In this document: piece after piece, positions 46,991 through 59,022 of the stretch
How the letters are laid out: every line of letters starts with the position of its first letter
Numbering within the stretch: the first letter of the stretch is position 1
NCBI RefSeq assembly: GCF_030272615.1
Contig: NC_081411.1
Span: 41,033,140 to 41,097,139 of the forward strand
DNA: 64,000 nucleotides
Origin: Cryptomeria japonica
Taxonomy: Eukaryota > Streptophyta > Pinopsida > Cupressales > Cupressaceae
Direction: 5' to 3'
Notes under the pieces: model-generated
Told to the model about the DNA's origin: nothing
What the model saw: only the letters and a program-made list of their open reading frames with translations
Databases searched by the model: none
Position numbers and translations under genes: made by a program

Positions 46991-49389
46991 TGCAAAAAAT
47001 ATTTAGATCTTCAAAATTTTGTGCTTTGAACCTAAAAACAACACATGCAAATATGCATATCTTCAAAATTTAGTGCTTTGAACTAAAAAGGTTATATATC
47101 TAATAACTTTTTGTCAGTTCTTAACAAAAACAATGTAATTTGGTTAGTGAAATATATAAATAATTTTGCATTCTTAAACTTAACATGTTTAAATTTCATT
47201 CATTTAGATCATTTGACTTGAAGTCCATTTTTTATAATTTAGAAAATGAAAAAATAAGGCTCAAGAAATTTAGGAGCATTGATAAAAAGTAAGAAATTAA
47301 ATATACTTCAATTAGATACATTTGACTATATGCAATGTACATATGAACATGATTTAATAACATTAATTGCTTCAAATCACTTAGCTAATATATAGAGAAT
47401 TTGAGTCAAATATTAGGAAATAAAATATAATATAACTCAGTACTAAATAGTGTTTGATATATGGCCAAGAAATGGTTATCGTCGTATCGCAATGACTAAA
47501 GAATATGGTTAATCTAAAAAATATTTAATTTCCAAAAAAACATCTAATATTGTAAATTAAGCATGATTGAAAAATAATTTTAAATAACATACCTGGAAAG
47601 GGTAGACGTCTTCCGAAAAAAAATTCAAAATCTTCACCCCTTCACAAAATTAGAAATATTTGCCCCTTTATAATCTTCCTACTCGCTCTAAAATATCACT
47701 TTATTTGAAAAAAAAAATTGATTGTTTGCAAAAATAACTCTTATTATTTTCACACTTGATTGATTTGTTTTTTTTAAGGGAAAAAATAATTCTTTTTTAT
47801 ATGTGGTTCAAGCGACCGGTCGCTTTTACGACTAGTCGTGTCGGCCCTCACAATCCTGGCCGAAAGGGTTCCGGTCAGAACTATTTTTGAATTATTCAGG
47901 CAGGAACGTTTTTGGCCGGAACGGCTTATGTGGAATGCCAAGTGGCAGCGACATCAACAAAAATGATGATTTTTTCAAACTTGCCACTTCTGCAACAAAA
48001 TTCAATAGGTAAATTAAACTTATTAAAAAAAAAAAAAAATACCTTTTTTTAGAGATCGAAGTCACGATTCTACTCATATAATTTTTTTAATGTTTTGATT
48101 ACATTTAATATATAAAAAATTAAAAATACTACAACTAGGTATTCTTTTGTTCGATATGAGTCTGCTTTGAAAAAAAAATAAAAAAAAATCAAATCATTTC
48201 AAAAAAAATTGAAAAAAATATGGTTCACTAGAAGAGAGAGTCTTCTCCAAAAGGGTATTTTTATTTTTTGGATTATCATAAATTGAATAGACAAATTGTG
48301 GTGGGAGACAAAAACTGTCAAATTCTAGTTTATTCGACTTCCAAATGCTATTACAAAGAATATATACATCAAATTTTTTTTATTTTTTTCATGCGCTATA
48401 TAAATATGTGATCTATAACTGATATCAAAATGAGAAAAAAAAAAAGTTGATTTACATTTACTTTTGAGGTGGGAACCAAACCCCCTGTTTTTCAGCAATT
48501 AAAAAATGGACTTCAAAGCTAAAACAAACATATAAATTATTGACAAAAAAAATTCAAAAAATAGTAAACTTAAACTTCAACAAATTTTACACATTTCATC
48601 AGTGTACATCATCTTCAAATTCAAAATGCAAATGACACTTTTATGGTGACGAAATTGAACAGTTATTGTTGTGTTAGCATTTTCCTTTGTAAAAGTGTGA
48701 CACAGGTTTGTACTTTTGCTTGTTGATTCTGATGTTCCTTGACCTTTTCCCGTGATCTACGCTTCATCCTTTGGATTTTCCAGAGGAATTTCTTTGGCAG
48801 AGGCTGACCTTGTTGGTTTTGCATGTTAAGTTTTGTTCTTCGGGTTTTCATCCCTTTTTGGCCGACCGGATCCCCTTGGATCGTATAAATCATTGTAATA
48901 GAGCATTAGAATGCAATCAGAAAGTTAGATCGAGCATAGAAGATGGATCTTAAGATTTGAGGTCCCGGTTGTGACTTGTTCTATATTTTGAGCATGTTTT
49001 AGCAAGCCTGTGAGCCGGTTTCTGTAACCTAGTTGGTTGTAATGAGTTTTCATGATATAATTCAATTTGTTTTGCTTTGCCTCCATCATGCCCCTGTGTT
49101 TCCGTTATGTTTACTCTTTTTGATCGGTCTGGACTAATCTCTTTGAGGTCCCTCCTAGTCGGTGATTGCTTCACCAAATATCCTACATTTAATTAGATAC
49201 ACACTATGGAGTTAGTTTTAAAGTCATTTTTATACAATGGATTGCTTCACCAAATCTCCTCCTTTGTCTATATTCCATTGTCTAATACATCTATGTCTCT
49301 TTTATGAAGAGAGAGGATTTCTTACTACTATTGACCTTTCATCTAAACAAGAGAGTATCTTGGTAGTGCTTCATAAAAATAAGCTCCCT
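46991..49389. other. AT-rich spacer without recognised genes
   Basis: Homopolymer A/T runs, a duplicated CTTCAAAATTT-GTGCTTTGAAC word at 47010-47085, and a short GC-rich patch with two palindromes at 47810-47839. Open frames at 47892-48077, 48663-48893 and 48950-49177 (minus) are short and of odd composition; I see no family match. Confidence 0.4.
47810..47839. other. two adjacent perfect palindromes
   Basis: AAGCGACCGGTCGCTT (47810-47825) and ACGACTAGTCGT (47828-47839) are each perfectly self-complementary and separated by two bases. They stand out in AT-rich surroundings. Function unknown. Confidence 0.6.
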
Positions 49390-49590
49390 ATGCTACCTTT
49401 TCCAAGATGAAAGAAAAATCATAAACCTAATCAAGAAAATCTTCCTTTTTGTGTATATCATTGAATACATGGTCTTTCCACTAATGAATTTCAAGCCTTG
49501 GAGTGTAAAATTCAGCAACTTATCAAATTTGGTATCATTCAAATGACAAGTGACAATGAGTTGCACCCTTTCTTTTATCCCTTCTAAATA
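49390..49590 (+). pseudogene. gypsy gag remnant
   Basis: Plus-strand reading gives KNHKPNQENLPFCVYH, then HGLSTNEFQALECKIQQLI. This resembles the Cys-His knuckle region of gypsy gag (FC-x-FH...GHST-x-C). Stops flank it. It probably belongs to an old plus-strand gypsy element. Confidence 0.45.
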
Positions 49591-50496
49591 ACATTTATTT
49601 CTATTATGTTGCTTCTCACTATGTGACATTTGTAGTTCTATATGAGGGCTCATTGTCATTCATGGTGATACAATCTCAAGTGCAACCATTTCTTTTCTAG
49701 GGTCAACAACATAATAATATCTAGTGTGGTTGTCATTGCCTACACATTAGGGGGCATGTATAACTTGCTTTGAGGTGTGCATCCTTACTTGAAGATCCCC
49801 TCTCCTCTTGTGTGCATCCTTGTTTGAAGATCTCCTTCCTTAGCAAACACAGGTGTCCTTAAGACAAGGATCCTCTCCTCCCTTTGTCTCTCTAATAGTT
49901 ATGTATCCTTGATAAAGATCTGCTTGCACATGTTGCAAGATGTTTCCTTTACAATGATCTTTTCCTTGTTTAAAGATTTGCATCCTTTATAAGGATCTTC
50001 TTCCTATCTTGAAGTGCATGCAAAAGATATCTCCTCGGTGTTGAAGATATGTTATCCTTGATACAAATCTCTACCTTCCTTAAGATATCGACATAGTATC
50101 ATGTTGGCATCTTAAGGGGAGGCATATGAGGCCTCCTAGTTGCTCATAGTCATTCATTGATGTACCCTCAAAGTGATGATGGTGTGTTCCATAATGGTCC
50201 CAAAGGTGTGGTTATCAATCTATTTCTAGCAACTTGCATGTCATATAACCTTTGTTTTGATCATCTTGCATAGCATGGATTACTAGCTTGATCCCCTTGA
50301 CAAGCATATTTTATGCTTTATCTGGCCTTGGTCATCTAGCATAGTGAGGCTTTCTAATATAATTATTGTTATCATTTTGTGCTCCATGAGCATAGGACAT
50401 CTAGCACAATGCAACTTGTTAGTATGATCGTCATTACCATTTAACGCACTGGGTGCATTGGTTACCTAGCATAATGAAGTTTGTTAGTGTAATCGT
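49591..50496. repeat. old repeat DNA with degenerate internal repeats
   Basis: From 49760 to 50100 words such as GCATCCTT and GAAGATCTCCTTCC recur irregularly. From about 50270 units of roughly 60-70 bp (ATCTAGCATAATGCAACTTG-like) repeat and continue after the solo LTR. No coding sequence. Confidence 0.5.
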
Positions 50497-51400
50497 TGAA
50501 GATGAGAAAATGGTAGAAGATACAAATAAATTGAATGAAAGACAAAATATTACCTTGCATTTTACCTTCTCATCTCACAGATTGAGCAGAAGTAGAGGCA
50601 CCCTCCTTCACTTTGTTTGATCCTTTGGTGTTCTAGTTAGGTGGAATGTGTTTGCTCAAACCGGTAGCATGATGTTAAGATTAAGATGATAAAAGAAAAT
50701 GGACAAAATGTAATTATGATGTGAAGAGATGATTCAAATGAGAGAAAAGGCATCAATTTATAAATTTTCCATAACGGAAATCGATGGCTAGGATGTGATG
50801 ATAAATTGATGGATAGGATTTATTAAGAGAGATGGCATGGGTTGAGGGCTTAGGCTTGTGACAAGTGTCACAAGGTGGATGCATGTGTAAGAGCTAGGTG
50901 TGTTCACACATAGGGAAGCTCGTGAAAGAGACATGTCTATGACATGTAAGAAATAGGGTGGCTTGGGAAAGTGACATGTCTATGATGTGTAAGAGGAAGG
51001 GTGGCCATGAGGTGATCTTTCATGCTCACATATATGTGATGAAGAGAAGGGTAGGGACACTTGGCACATGATAGCAAGTTTAGATCTTGATCCATGTTAA
51101 GATTCAATGGCTAGGATTTAATGGACAGTGATTGAGGGTGAGGTGGAAATAAATAATAGGAAAATTGGTAATGAAGGTTAACTAACCTAGATCAATTAAT
51201 TAAGAAGGTACCAATTGATTGATTTAGTTAGAGGGTTTGTGGGATACGACTAGAAATAATTATATAAATATAAATTTATTTAATTAAAGTTAAAGGGTAA
51301 AGATAAATGATAAATTAAATAAATAACAAATATTTATTTAATTGGCTAGAATGGGATAAGGTCAAGTGTGGTCTAGTATGGACGAAATTAGGTGTCTACA
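50497..51400 (-). mobile_element. solo LTR, minus strand
   Basis: 904 bp; on the minus strand it begins TGTAGACACC and ends in CA, with perfect 5 bp duplications ATCGT on both sides (50492-50496, 51401-51405). It has AT-rich ends and a TATA-like TTTATAAATT near 50760. Its start resembles the solo LTR at 41792, suggesting related families. Confidence 0.85.
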
Positions 51401-53218
51401 ATCGTTTGTTTCACTATACAAATCATACAACATAATGCAACTTGTTGGCCAATATAATCCATGCCTCTCCATGTATCACCTAGAATAACACAACTTGCTA
51501 GCTAATAGAATAAATGCCTTTAACATGAATCGCACAACATAACACACCATGTTGGCCAATGGAACTCATGGTTTTTCCCATGGACCCCCAACATAACACA
51601 ACTTGCTAGTTGTTGGGTTGTGGATTCCTATCTCATCAATTGGTGTATGCTCTCGTCTCTTTCTAGAAGTCCACGTGTGCTCTTGCAATAACATTCTAAG
51701 AATGATATTAGCACTAAAGACATTTTTTATATCAAGGTGACTTGGAACCTTTTGTTTTCTTTAGTACTAATGTTGTTTTGTTGTGTATATTTGAATGTTT
51801 CGTGTGGATTGATAGGATCCTAAGCTTAGGGGCTTGATCATCCCTCAAATTAGTGTCATCCTATCCCTAGTTTGTCTTGCTCTCTGCTACCTTATCTCTC
51901 CATATCTACTTTACCTTGAGTATGAATGTAAATTCATAGTCTTGCTAAAGTGAGGGCTAAATGTAGTGTTGTAAATTGTATTTCCTTACAATTTCATGCT
52001 CTATTTTGGGCCCTTGCTTTAGTGTGCCTCCTCCTAGGTCATTTTAAACATATTTAGGCCTTATCACATCCTATTATTGACATATGTTAAGATTGAAACC
52101 ATATCCTATGTCTAGGACCCTGTTACTTTGGCATTGCCCTTTTTTGTCCCCTTTTTAGTGGAATATGGTGCCTAACACTCTAGTCCTTTCAAAAGGGGCC
52201 CAAATTTGAACATGTGCAAGTGTCAAATCCTGCCATTTATGATTCGATCTCGATATTTTCAATTGATCATTGGAAGTCAACCTAAATTGAGAAATAGCTT
52301 GAGAACATTATATAAGGAAATCATTTATCATTCATAAAGTCCATCTAGCTAATTCACAAGTTACAATTCAAGCATTCCTAACTCCATGAACAGTAGATCT
52401 GAGTACACTGAGCATCAAGCAACAACAACTTATCTTCAAGTATGTTTCCATGATGAATTTTGTTATGATATGTTATTGCATCGCCACTTGAAGGACTTGT
52501 TTACAGAGCACTGCATCACCACCATTATCAATCCTAAGGGTATAATCTTGTCAATTTAGCATTTCATTTATCAATTTAACTATGTCTTACCAAGGGCAAG
52601 CTCTCTTTTTGCATCATCGTTGTTATTGTGGAGATAGGAACACCAACATGGAGTTTGACTTGGGCAAGCCCCTATACAACACAACTATTTTCCCCCTCTC
52701 TCATGTGTGTTGGAATAAATCAAATAGCAAAGGGTTGCATATTTGCACATAACAAACTGAGATTCACAGTCCCAAACTTTGAATATGAAAGAATACTAGG
52801 ACCATGCCAATTAGCTCACCTACCTCCTGATCTAGAATCTGAAGCCTCTGTTGACAAAGATACCCTTAGGAGTAGGACTTCTAGATCTCTAGTCCGACAC
52901 TTTCAGCTCCAAATTTCAGTTATAGGTCCCTCTTTGCGTCTCATTTTTAGATTTGTACATTTGTGTTTACTTCTAGTTATGTATCTTTATGTCTATGCTA
53001 AATTTTGTCAATTTCCTATCATTTTACCTAGTCATTACATATTCAAATCAAATCAAATCAAAAGAGGAAGTAATCAAACAAAGCATCCAACTCTCCTTTA
53101 GGGTTGAAGTTGGATCTCGTGGGTCATTTCTTGCAACAATTGATGGTGATTTGGAGATTACGATCTTAGCTTATGTCCCTAGGCTACAACCTCATTTCCC
53201 AACAAATCACAAATAGAG
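51401..53218. other. old repeat sequence, no gene recognised
   Basis: 51401-51610 continues the degenerate ACATAACACAACTTGCTAG repeat. Near 51969 a TGTTGTAAATTG start follows an AGTGAGGGCTAAATG purine run and could open an old LTR, but no partner copy was found. A 157-codon plus-strand frame at 52628-53101 is of unclear nature. Confidence 0.35.
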
Positions 53219-53506
53219 AACAAGTTGTCCCCAAAATATTATGGTTCATACTAAATCTAGAGACAGATAGTTGTCGCCCATAAGCTTGAGTTATCTCCAA
53301 CAACAAAGATACATCCAACTTTCCATGTTTCTTATTTGAAGAAAGTGTTTCCCTACACACAAATATTATCGAAGCTAAATGAAGAAGGAAGAATCCTATT
53401 GAAGCCAAAGTTCTTTCTTCAAATATACACAAAGAAGCTAAGAACTAGAATACTCATTGAGTATATCATTCGGTTGAAGAATTTAGCAATTGAAGATGTC
53501 ACATGA
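53219..53506 (+). pseudogene. chromovirus integrase C-terminus with chromodomain
   Basis: Plus frame: NKLSPKYYGSY, HKLELSPTTKIHPTFHVSYL, then LNEEGRILLKP, LRTRILIEYIIRLKNLA and IEDVT followed by TGA where chromodomains have Trp (TGG to TGA). This is the 3' end of gypsy chromovirus pol; the chromodomain directs insertion by binding modified histones. A purine tract and LTR follow at 53515-53541. The rest of pol is missing. Confidence 0.8.
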
Positions 53507-53540
53507 GAGGGGCGGGTAGAGAGGGGCAGTTAGGGGGGCA

Positions 53541-53946
53541 TGTTATGCCCTTGATTCTAAAATATGCTTAAGGTTATGAGTATTTAGCTTGTGGCTACCT
53601 TAATTCTCCATTAAGCCATATTATCATCATTTTATTCTTATTTAATTATTTAAGTCATTTTGTGGCTTATATATTGTTATCTAAGTTAACTTGGGTGATA
53701 TAATATAAATAGGAGGTAGTAAGTCTCATTTGATCATCAAATTGTAAATTGTGTTCTCAATGGAGATATTTGGAGGTTTGCCCTCTATAAATGATTTGTT
53801 ATTCTCATTTATTATGAAGTATTTTCCACATATTTCATATTATATTCCTCTCTTGTGCAAGTTATTTGATTACAACAAGTCACTTATAAATCTTCAAATC
53901 TCCAACTTCCACTTAATTAATGTACTATACCACTTATAAATCTCCA
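53541..53946 (+). repeat. chromovirus LTR, first copy
   Basis: TGTTATGCCC to AATCTCCA, preceded by a purine tract (GAGGGGCAGTTAGGGGGGCA). It matches the second copy at 54031-54224 plus 55292-55525. Confidence 0.75.
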
Positions 53947-54030
53947 TGCTACATGAGAGGATAAAATGTTCGTTCAAAAGAATCCACACTTGATTATGAT
54001 TGAGGACAATGCTTCTTTGAAGGTGGGGCA

Positions 54031-54224
54031 TGATATGCCCTTAATTCTAAACATGCTTAAGGTTACAAGTAGTCAACTTGTAGCTACCTTAACCCTTCAT
54101 TAAGTCATATTATCATTATTTTGTTCTTATTTAATTATTTAAATCGGCCTACAACTTATATGTTGTTATCTAAGTTAACTTAGGTGATATATTGGGCATA
54201 AATAAGGTATATATAGGAGGTAGT
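54031..54224 (+). repeat. chromovirus LTR, second copy, left part
   Basis: TGATATGCCC start preceded by its own purine tract GAAGGTGGGGCA. It is interrupted at 54224 by the copia solo LTR. Confidence 0.75.
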
Positions 54225-55286
54225 TGTTGGTATTTTAGATATGTTGATATGGTTTTGTCATTGATGTCAACACTTATCAACTCTGGCATTTGGAGATTTG
54301 GCAATGTTCACCGGCAAGTAAATGACTTATGCATAGTCACCGGTATCTGGTACACTGGCAGGATATATTGTTCACCGGCACTTGGAATGACATGAAAAAC
54401 ACTTGGTTATGTCGAAGACATTGTTTGGACACTTTGTCTTGGAGATTTGTTCATTGGTATATTCGTGTTTGCATATTTGTTGTTATCGGCAAATAGGTCC
54501 AGGATAAACACCGGCAGGCTTATCTATTCCAGATCAGCACGACACACTATGGAGATGATTTAGTAATGTTGTAAATGCATTAAGCCGACATGTTGAATTG
54601 GATATTGCATCGGTTATTGTTTTACTTGTAAATTGTTTTCATTGTAATATCTTTTGTAAAGCCGACCTACACGTTTTGGTCCTAAGCTTCGGTATATATG
54701 TAAGATTTTATTTGTAAGATCGATATGCGATTGAAAAAGACATATAATTCGATATATGTGAGAATAAGCAAAGGTATACACGCAGATATCATTTGAAGGT
54801 TGAAGGAAGGTTTTATGAAGGCATATCAGAATTGAACCGGTACTGAATCTAGCATATGAAGATGTTATTTTGAGCAGCACGTCATTATTGGATTTAACCA
54901 TCCAATTGTAGTCAGTGGCGACTCCCATTTGTGTTTGAGTAGTGAACTCTAGGCGCTTGGTCTTTCTGCATGTGCAGACCCCCTATTGTATACACATACT
55001 ATTTGCAGTATTATCATCTGATTGTGGGTAAGGTTTCCCATTGTGGTTTTTCCCCTTATAGGGTTTCCACGTACAAATATTGGTGTTATGTGTTGTGGAT
55101 GTCATTGTCTTTCTGTTTCATGCATTAATCTTTACCGATACTGCAATTAACTGATAAACTATCTACCAGCATTAAAGTTTGGTTTACCAGTATTAAGCAT
55201 TAAGTTTGGATAAGTTGTTTTTGGTTTGAATTTATTAGACAACTGATTCCTCCCCCGCCCCTCTCAGTTGTCTCCGGGACCTAACA
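54225..55286 (+). mobile_element. solo LTR of the copia family
   Basis: 1062 bp matching the LTRs of the element at 26776-33454 (TGTTGGTATTTTAGATATG to GGGACCTAACA), with perfect duplications GTAGT (54220-54224, 55287-55291). It arose by LTR-LTR recombination after insertion into the chromovirus LTR. Confidence 0.95.
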
Positions 55287-55291
55287 GTAGT

Positions 55292-55525
55292 AAGTCTCAT
55301 TTGATCATCAGATCATGAATGTGTTCTCAATGGAAATATTTAGAGGTTTGCCCTCTCTAAATGATTTGTTATTCTCATGTATTATCAAGAATTTTCAACA
55401 TATTTCATATTGTATTCTTCTCTTGTACAAGTTATTGTATTACAACACATCACTTATAGATCTTTAAATCTCCAACTTCCACTTAATTAATGTATCATAC
55501 CACTTATAAATCTCCAACTTCCACT
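55292..55525 (+). repeat. chromovirus LTR, second copy, right part
   Basis: Continues the match to 53705-53946. It contains an extra ~42 bp tandem duplication of an ACTTATAAATCTCCAACTTC unit. Confidence 0.7.
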
Positions 55526-55929
55526 TAATTGATGTATCATACCACTTATTGAATTTCAAATTTCAAATTAGTATGTAAAAATACTTCATTTAACCATCAA
55601 TTCCAAATAACCTGTCTCCAACTTTCCCTCCCTTGTCACAACCAAATCACTGAAATCTCCAATGGCGAACTAACAACAATTTTAAATTAGGAAGTCAAAA
55701 GGTGCTGGCTCACATAGAGCCCATGAAATTTCAGATCTCATTGGCGAAGATGCCAATTAGTTGGATACTCATCTTCTAACCGTCATGAAGTTCAAGTTGA
55801 CAGTGATTATATTTCCCCTTCCCATTGTTTTGTCAACCATGCCGGCTGTTGATATATTCATTGATGAAACACTTTTCGTTACAATATTTTTGTAACTGAT
55901 GTGGGATAATCGCCTATACCATAGAAAAT

Positions 55930-57057
55930 TCATAGGAGATCAAGGCGATTAATGAAGTTTTCACTGAGGCTCACAAAAAAGAGACTATTATTCACTTTTA
56001 CACCACCACTAATCAGTGTCCTCTGTGAATCAGAAATGAAAGCACTGACCTGCCCGTTTTCCTTCACACCCAAAATACCTGCTGGTCCAAAAATAGGTCT
56101 TATCTTCAGTCGATGTTGATTTAAGATATTTCACACCCTCTTCAGAGGTGGTCTCAATTTCAGATATTTAACTATGGAATCTTTATCCTCGGTTTTTGTC
56201 TGTCAAAAAAACATTGAGAAGGTCAAGATTATAAATCTTATACATAAATATGAGAGGCAAATTTTCAATATTCATAAAATGACAGATACGGATGCAATCA
56301 AATAAGAAAATAAATACATAATCTGATAAGTACAATCAACCATTTTTCTGTGAAGATATATAATAATGTATATAGCCTGAATGTACTGCAAATCAAATGT
56401 TGTGAGGAAAAAGGGAATTTACCATTTGTAGTTTGATGGAATGGGAATTAGATTTTGGAATTCATGTTTGTAGGAAAAAAAAAGTTGAGCAAACCAGGTA
56501 GTGAGAAATGCCAAAAATTTTAAATGACAAATATGGTTCTTTCCAGACAAATATCTTAAAGCATGGAAAACTTTATTCATTGATCTACTCTCCAAAGAAA
56601 GAGGATAGAAGATAAACATTACATACGTATATGTAGCATTCTATTTTTTCAATTTGAAGATTTTCTGGCTCCTATTTGATTGATGTAAGGGAAAAATTGA
56701 GATAAAAAATGGATAAAATGCAGGGAAATTGTATTTACCCCCAGAAGTCCAATCCAAAATGTGCCTTCATCATCGACTCTAACGTTATCTGGATATGCTG
56801 GTAAACTTTCTGCAAATGTTTCAACTTGACCTGATTTGTTTCCCTTCAGCCAGTATTTGGGACACTTGAGAGAGTAAGTTTCACAGAATATAAGGAAATC
56901 TTCTTGGGCAGAGACGGCCACACCATTGGGGTAGTCAAGGTCAGTGAGCAAAACAGTGGAAATTTTGGTGCTGGGATTGTATTTAATGAGCAAACCCAAG
57001 GTGGCATCAGTGAAGTAAATCGTACCATCTTTTGAAACATCCACTCCATCCATTCCT
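55930..57057 (-). pseudogene. strictosidine-synthase-like gene, two exons, broken
   Basis: Six-bladed-propeller protein family (SSL, related to SMP-30/YWTD proteins). Exon 56739-57057 reads MDGVDVSKDGTIYFTDA, then YNPSTKISTVLLTDLDYPNG, FLIFCETYS and VRVDDEGTFWIGLL, with an AG acceptor and GT donor. About 20 residues after FTDA, present in family members, are missing. Last exon 55930-56199 reads FGPAGILGVKENGQVSAFIS, ending LSENFINRLDLL and TGA, with an in-frame TGA near 56140. Upstream exons are absent; the gypsy element starting near 57816 may have removed or displaced them. Confidence 0.75.
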
Positions 57058-57815
57058 CTGTGGATAAAATATGAAACAAACTATTTTTAGTATTATGGCA
57101 AAATCAAAGTTTTATGTTTCTGTAGGCCATGGATTGTTTTTTATATTGATATCTATTCAATGATGCTAAGAATCACACAACTGAACCCCCAAGAAATGAA
57201 ACCTATTTGCAAGAAACATGACCTGCATTGTTTCTTTGTTAACGATTTTTTTAAAACTTTTTACATGTTTTACAGACTTTACAGTTTATTGTTAATTCAG
57301 TATTTGCTAGCTGCAAGTTTACTATAACTTTGGTTTTATGAGAAATTAGCAAACCGTAACAGTGGTTTTTAAAGATCCTTAATTAGCAATTTGAATGATT
57401 GACGAACTTCAAATATTCTGTAAATATGGACAGACTATAAGAAAAATGTTTAATTTAAAAATTCATATAGAAGAGAGTTTATAAACAAATAAGATTCTTG
57501 ATTGAAACCTCTTCAAGCCCATTTCCCATCAAATCTGGGTTATGGTTATTTTGGAAGCACGGATGCAAAAACATAGGCTACTCATATTTTTGTTTAAAAC
57601 ATGGTTTTACAATCTTGGTTCCGTATAAATTTCAAGTTATCTTGCTGTGATGTCATTCACATCGACTTATACCATCCAGTATAATATACATTATTGTGCC
57701 TCATTGCTAACTCTGAAGGACAGCATTTACAACTTAGAGGCCATTCGAAGTCCTCAGTGCATTGTTTAGCAGAGGTTACTGGAATTTACGGTCACCAGAT
57801 TTGGGCGTAAATAAC
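57058..57815. other. spacer upstream of the broken SSL gene
   Basis: AT-rich, no exon of the SSL family or other gene seen; it could be intron. Confidence 0.4.
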
Positions 57816-59000
57816 TATAGCGTCCTAAAATTGCGACACTTGCAATTTCGACTGCATTTCGGTCTTCACGATGGCGACGCAACACGCAACCTGAATGGAG
57901 ACCCCAAAACTTGCTCACGACACTGAAAACTGCATTTTTCAAGCACCATTGGCCTGAACCTCCTTGCACCCCGCTGTCTCGGAGGTGGGACCAGAGCGCC
58001 CAGCGCCCTGGTCCCTGGGCCCTATTTTGGGCCCGGTTTCCTAAGTGATATCGGGTCTTTTTGATTGCAATTTGGAAATATACTTCCCTGGTCGGCCTAA
58101 GGTCGGGAAAATCAGTCTATCAGCCCTAATTGACAAGTATATAAACTACATTTTTCTCTCTCATTTGATATGAAGAGGATATGTGTACAAAGCGTGGAAA
58201 CTATACTCAAGCATTCAAGCATTCAAGCAATTGATCATTCCAAGTCTCCATTCAAGGCTAAGTGTTGCATTCAAGTCAAGGATTCAACCATTGAAGAGGA
58301 GATCACTTATTACATGCTACAACATACAACATACAACATCTAAACCTTCGCACATAAGGATACCAACATCCTTAGAACAAGGTATTAGTACTTGTTTTAC
58401 AGTCATTTACATTTACAGCTCTTGCTCATTTCTTGGTTAATTCCAAAACCGGGGTTTGACCTAAAGGCAAACCCCCAATCCCTAACCCCCCAATCGTCTT
58501 CGCTTTTCTGTGTGTAGGTTGCAGGTACGCGACTGAAATTGAAGATCTGGAATCCTTGTGCAGAGACGAACAGATCCCCCTTCGTTTCGCGGATTTTTCG
58601 GAGGACCGTGGCGCCATCGTCCCGACAACTTTTTCTCAAATTTGCAGGACAGCGCCGTATCGACATTTTACTGCTAATTCCAGGTCCGCAGCTTCATCCT
58701 ATAACCTAAACTCAGTTTATAAGCGAATCTTTATGACTTTCTATGCATCCTTAGCTTAATTTCCTTAATCAACATTCTTTACAAAAGAGGGTAGCCTTGC
58801 TTTCCTAACCCTTGAAATTCATTTAGCATCCAATCTTACATTGTATGGGATTGAATCTTATGAGTTTCAACCCCTCTTTTGAATGTAAAGTCTCTCCCCT
58901 AAGTGAAAACCCATCGAATCCTAGCGAACCTCCCTTCTCTCTCCTCGGAGTTAGAAGAGGGGAGACCAACTAGGGTTCGACCGCGATTTTCCGCTTTACA
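57816..59000 (+). repeat. 5' LTR of the gypsy element
   Basis: The end is set by the PBS (CCGCTTTACA, then the site). The start is inferred at TATAGCGTCC, taken as a mutated TGTAGCGTCC. A TATA box AAGTATATAAAC lies near 58135. U3 is GC-rich near 57960-58030. No partner LTR in the window confirms the limits. Confidence 0.6.
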
Positions 59001-59003
59001 TTT

Positions 59004-59022
59004 TGGTGAACCTGACGTGAAC
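59004..59022 (+). promoter_or_regulatory. primer-binding site, tRNA-Trp type
   Basis: TGGTGAACCTGACGTGAAC matches the complement of the plant tRNA-Trp 3' end except for one C-to-T change. Confidence 0.75.

Noticed and set aside
51969-52600. Possible LTR beginning TGTTGTAAATTG after a purine-rich run
   Set aside because: No second copy, PBS or target duplication could be found, so it is mentioned only in the gap description.
52628-53101. 157-codon plus-strand frame
   Set aside because: No domain, hydrophobic C-terminal part looks like translated repeat sequence, and it lies just before an old chromovirus end; not enough to call a gene.
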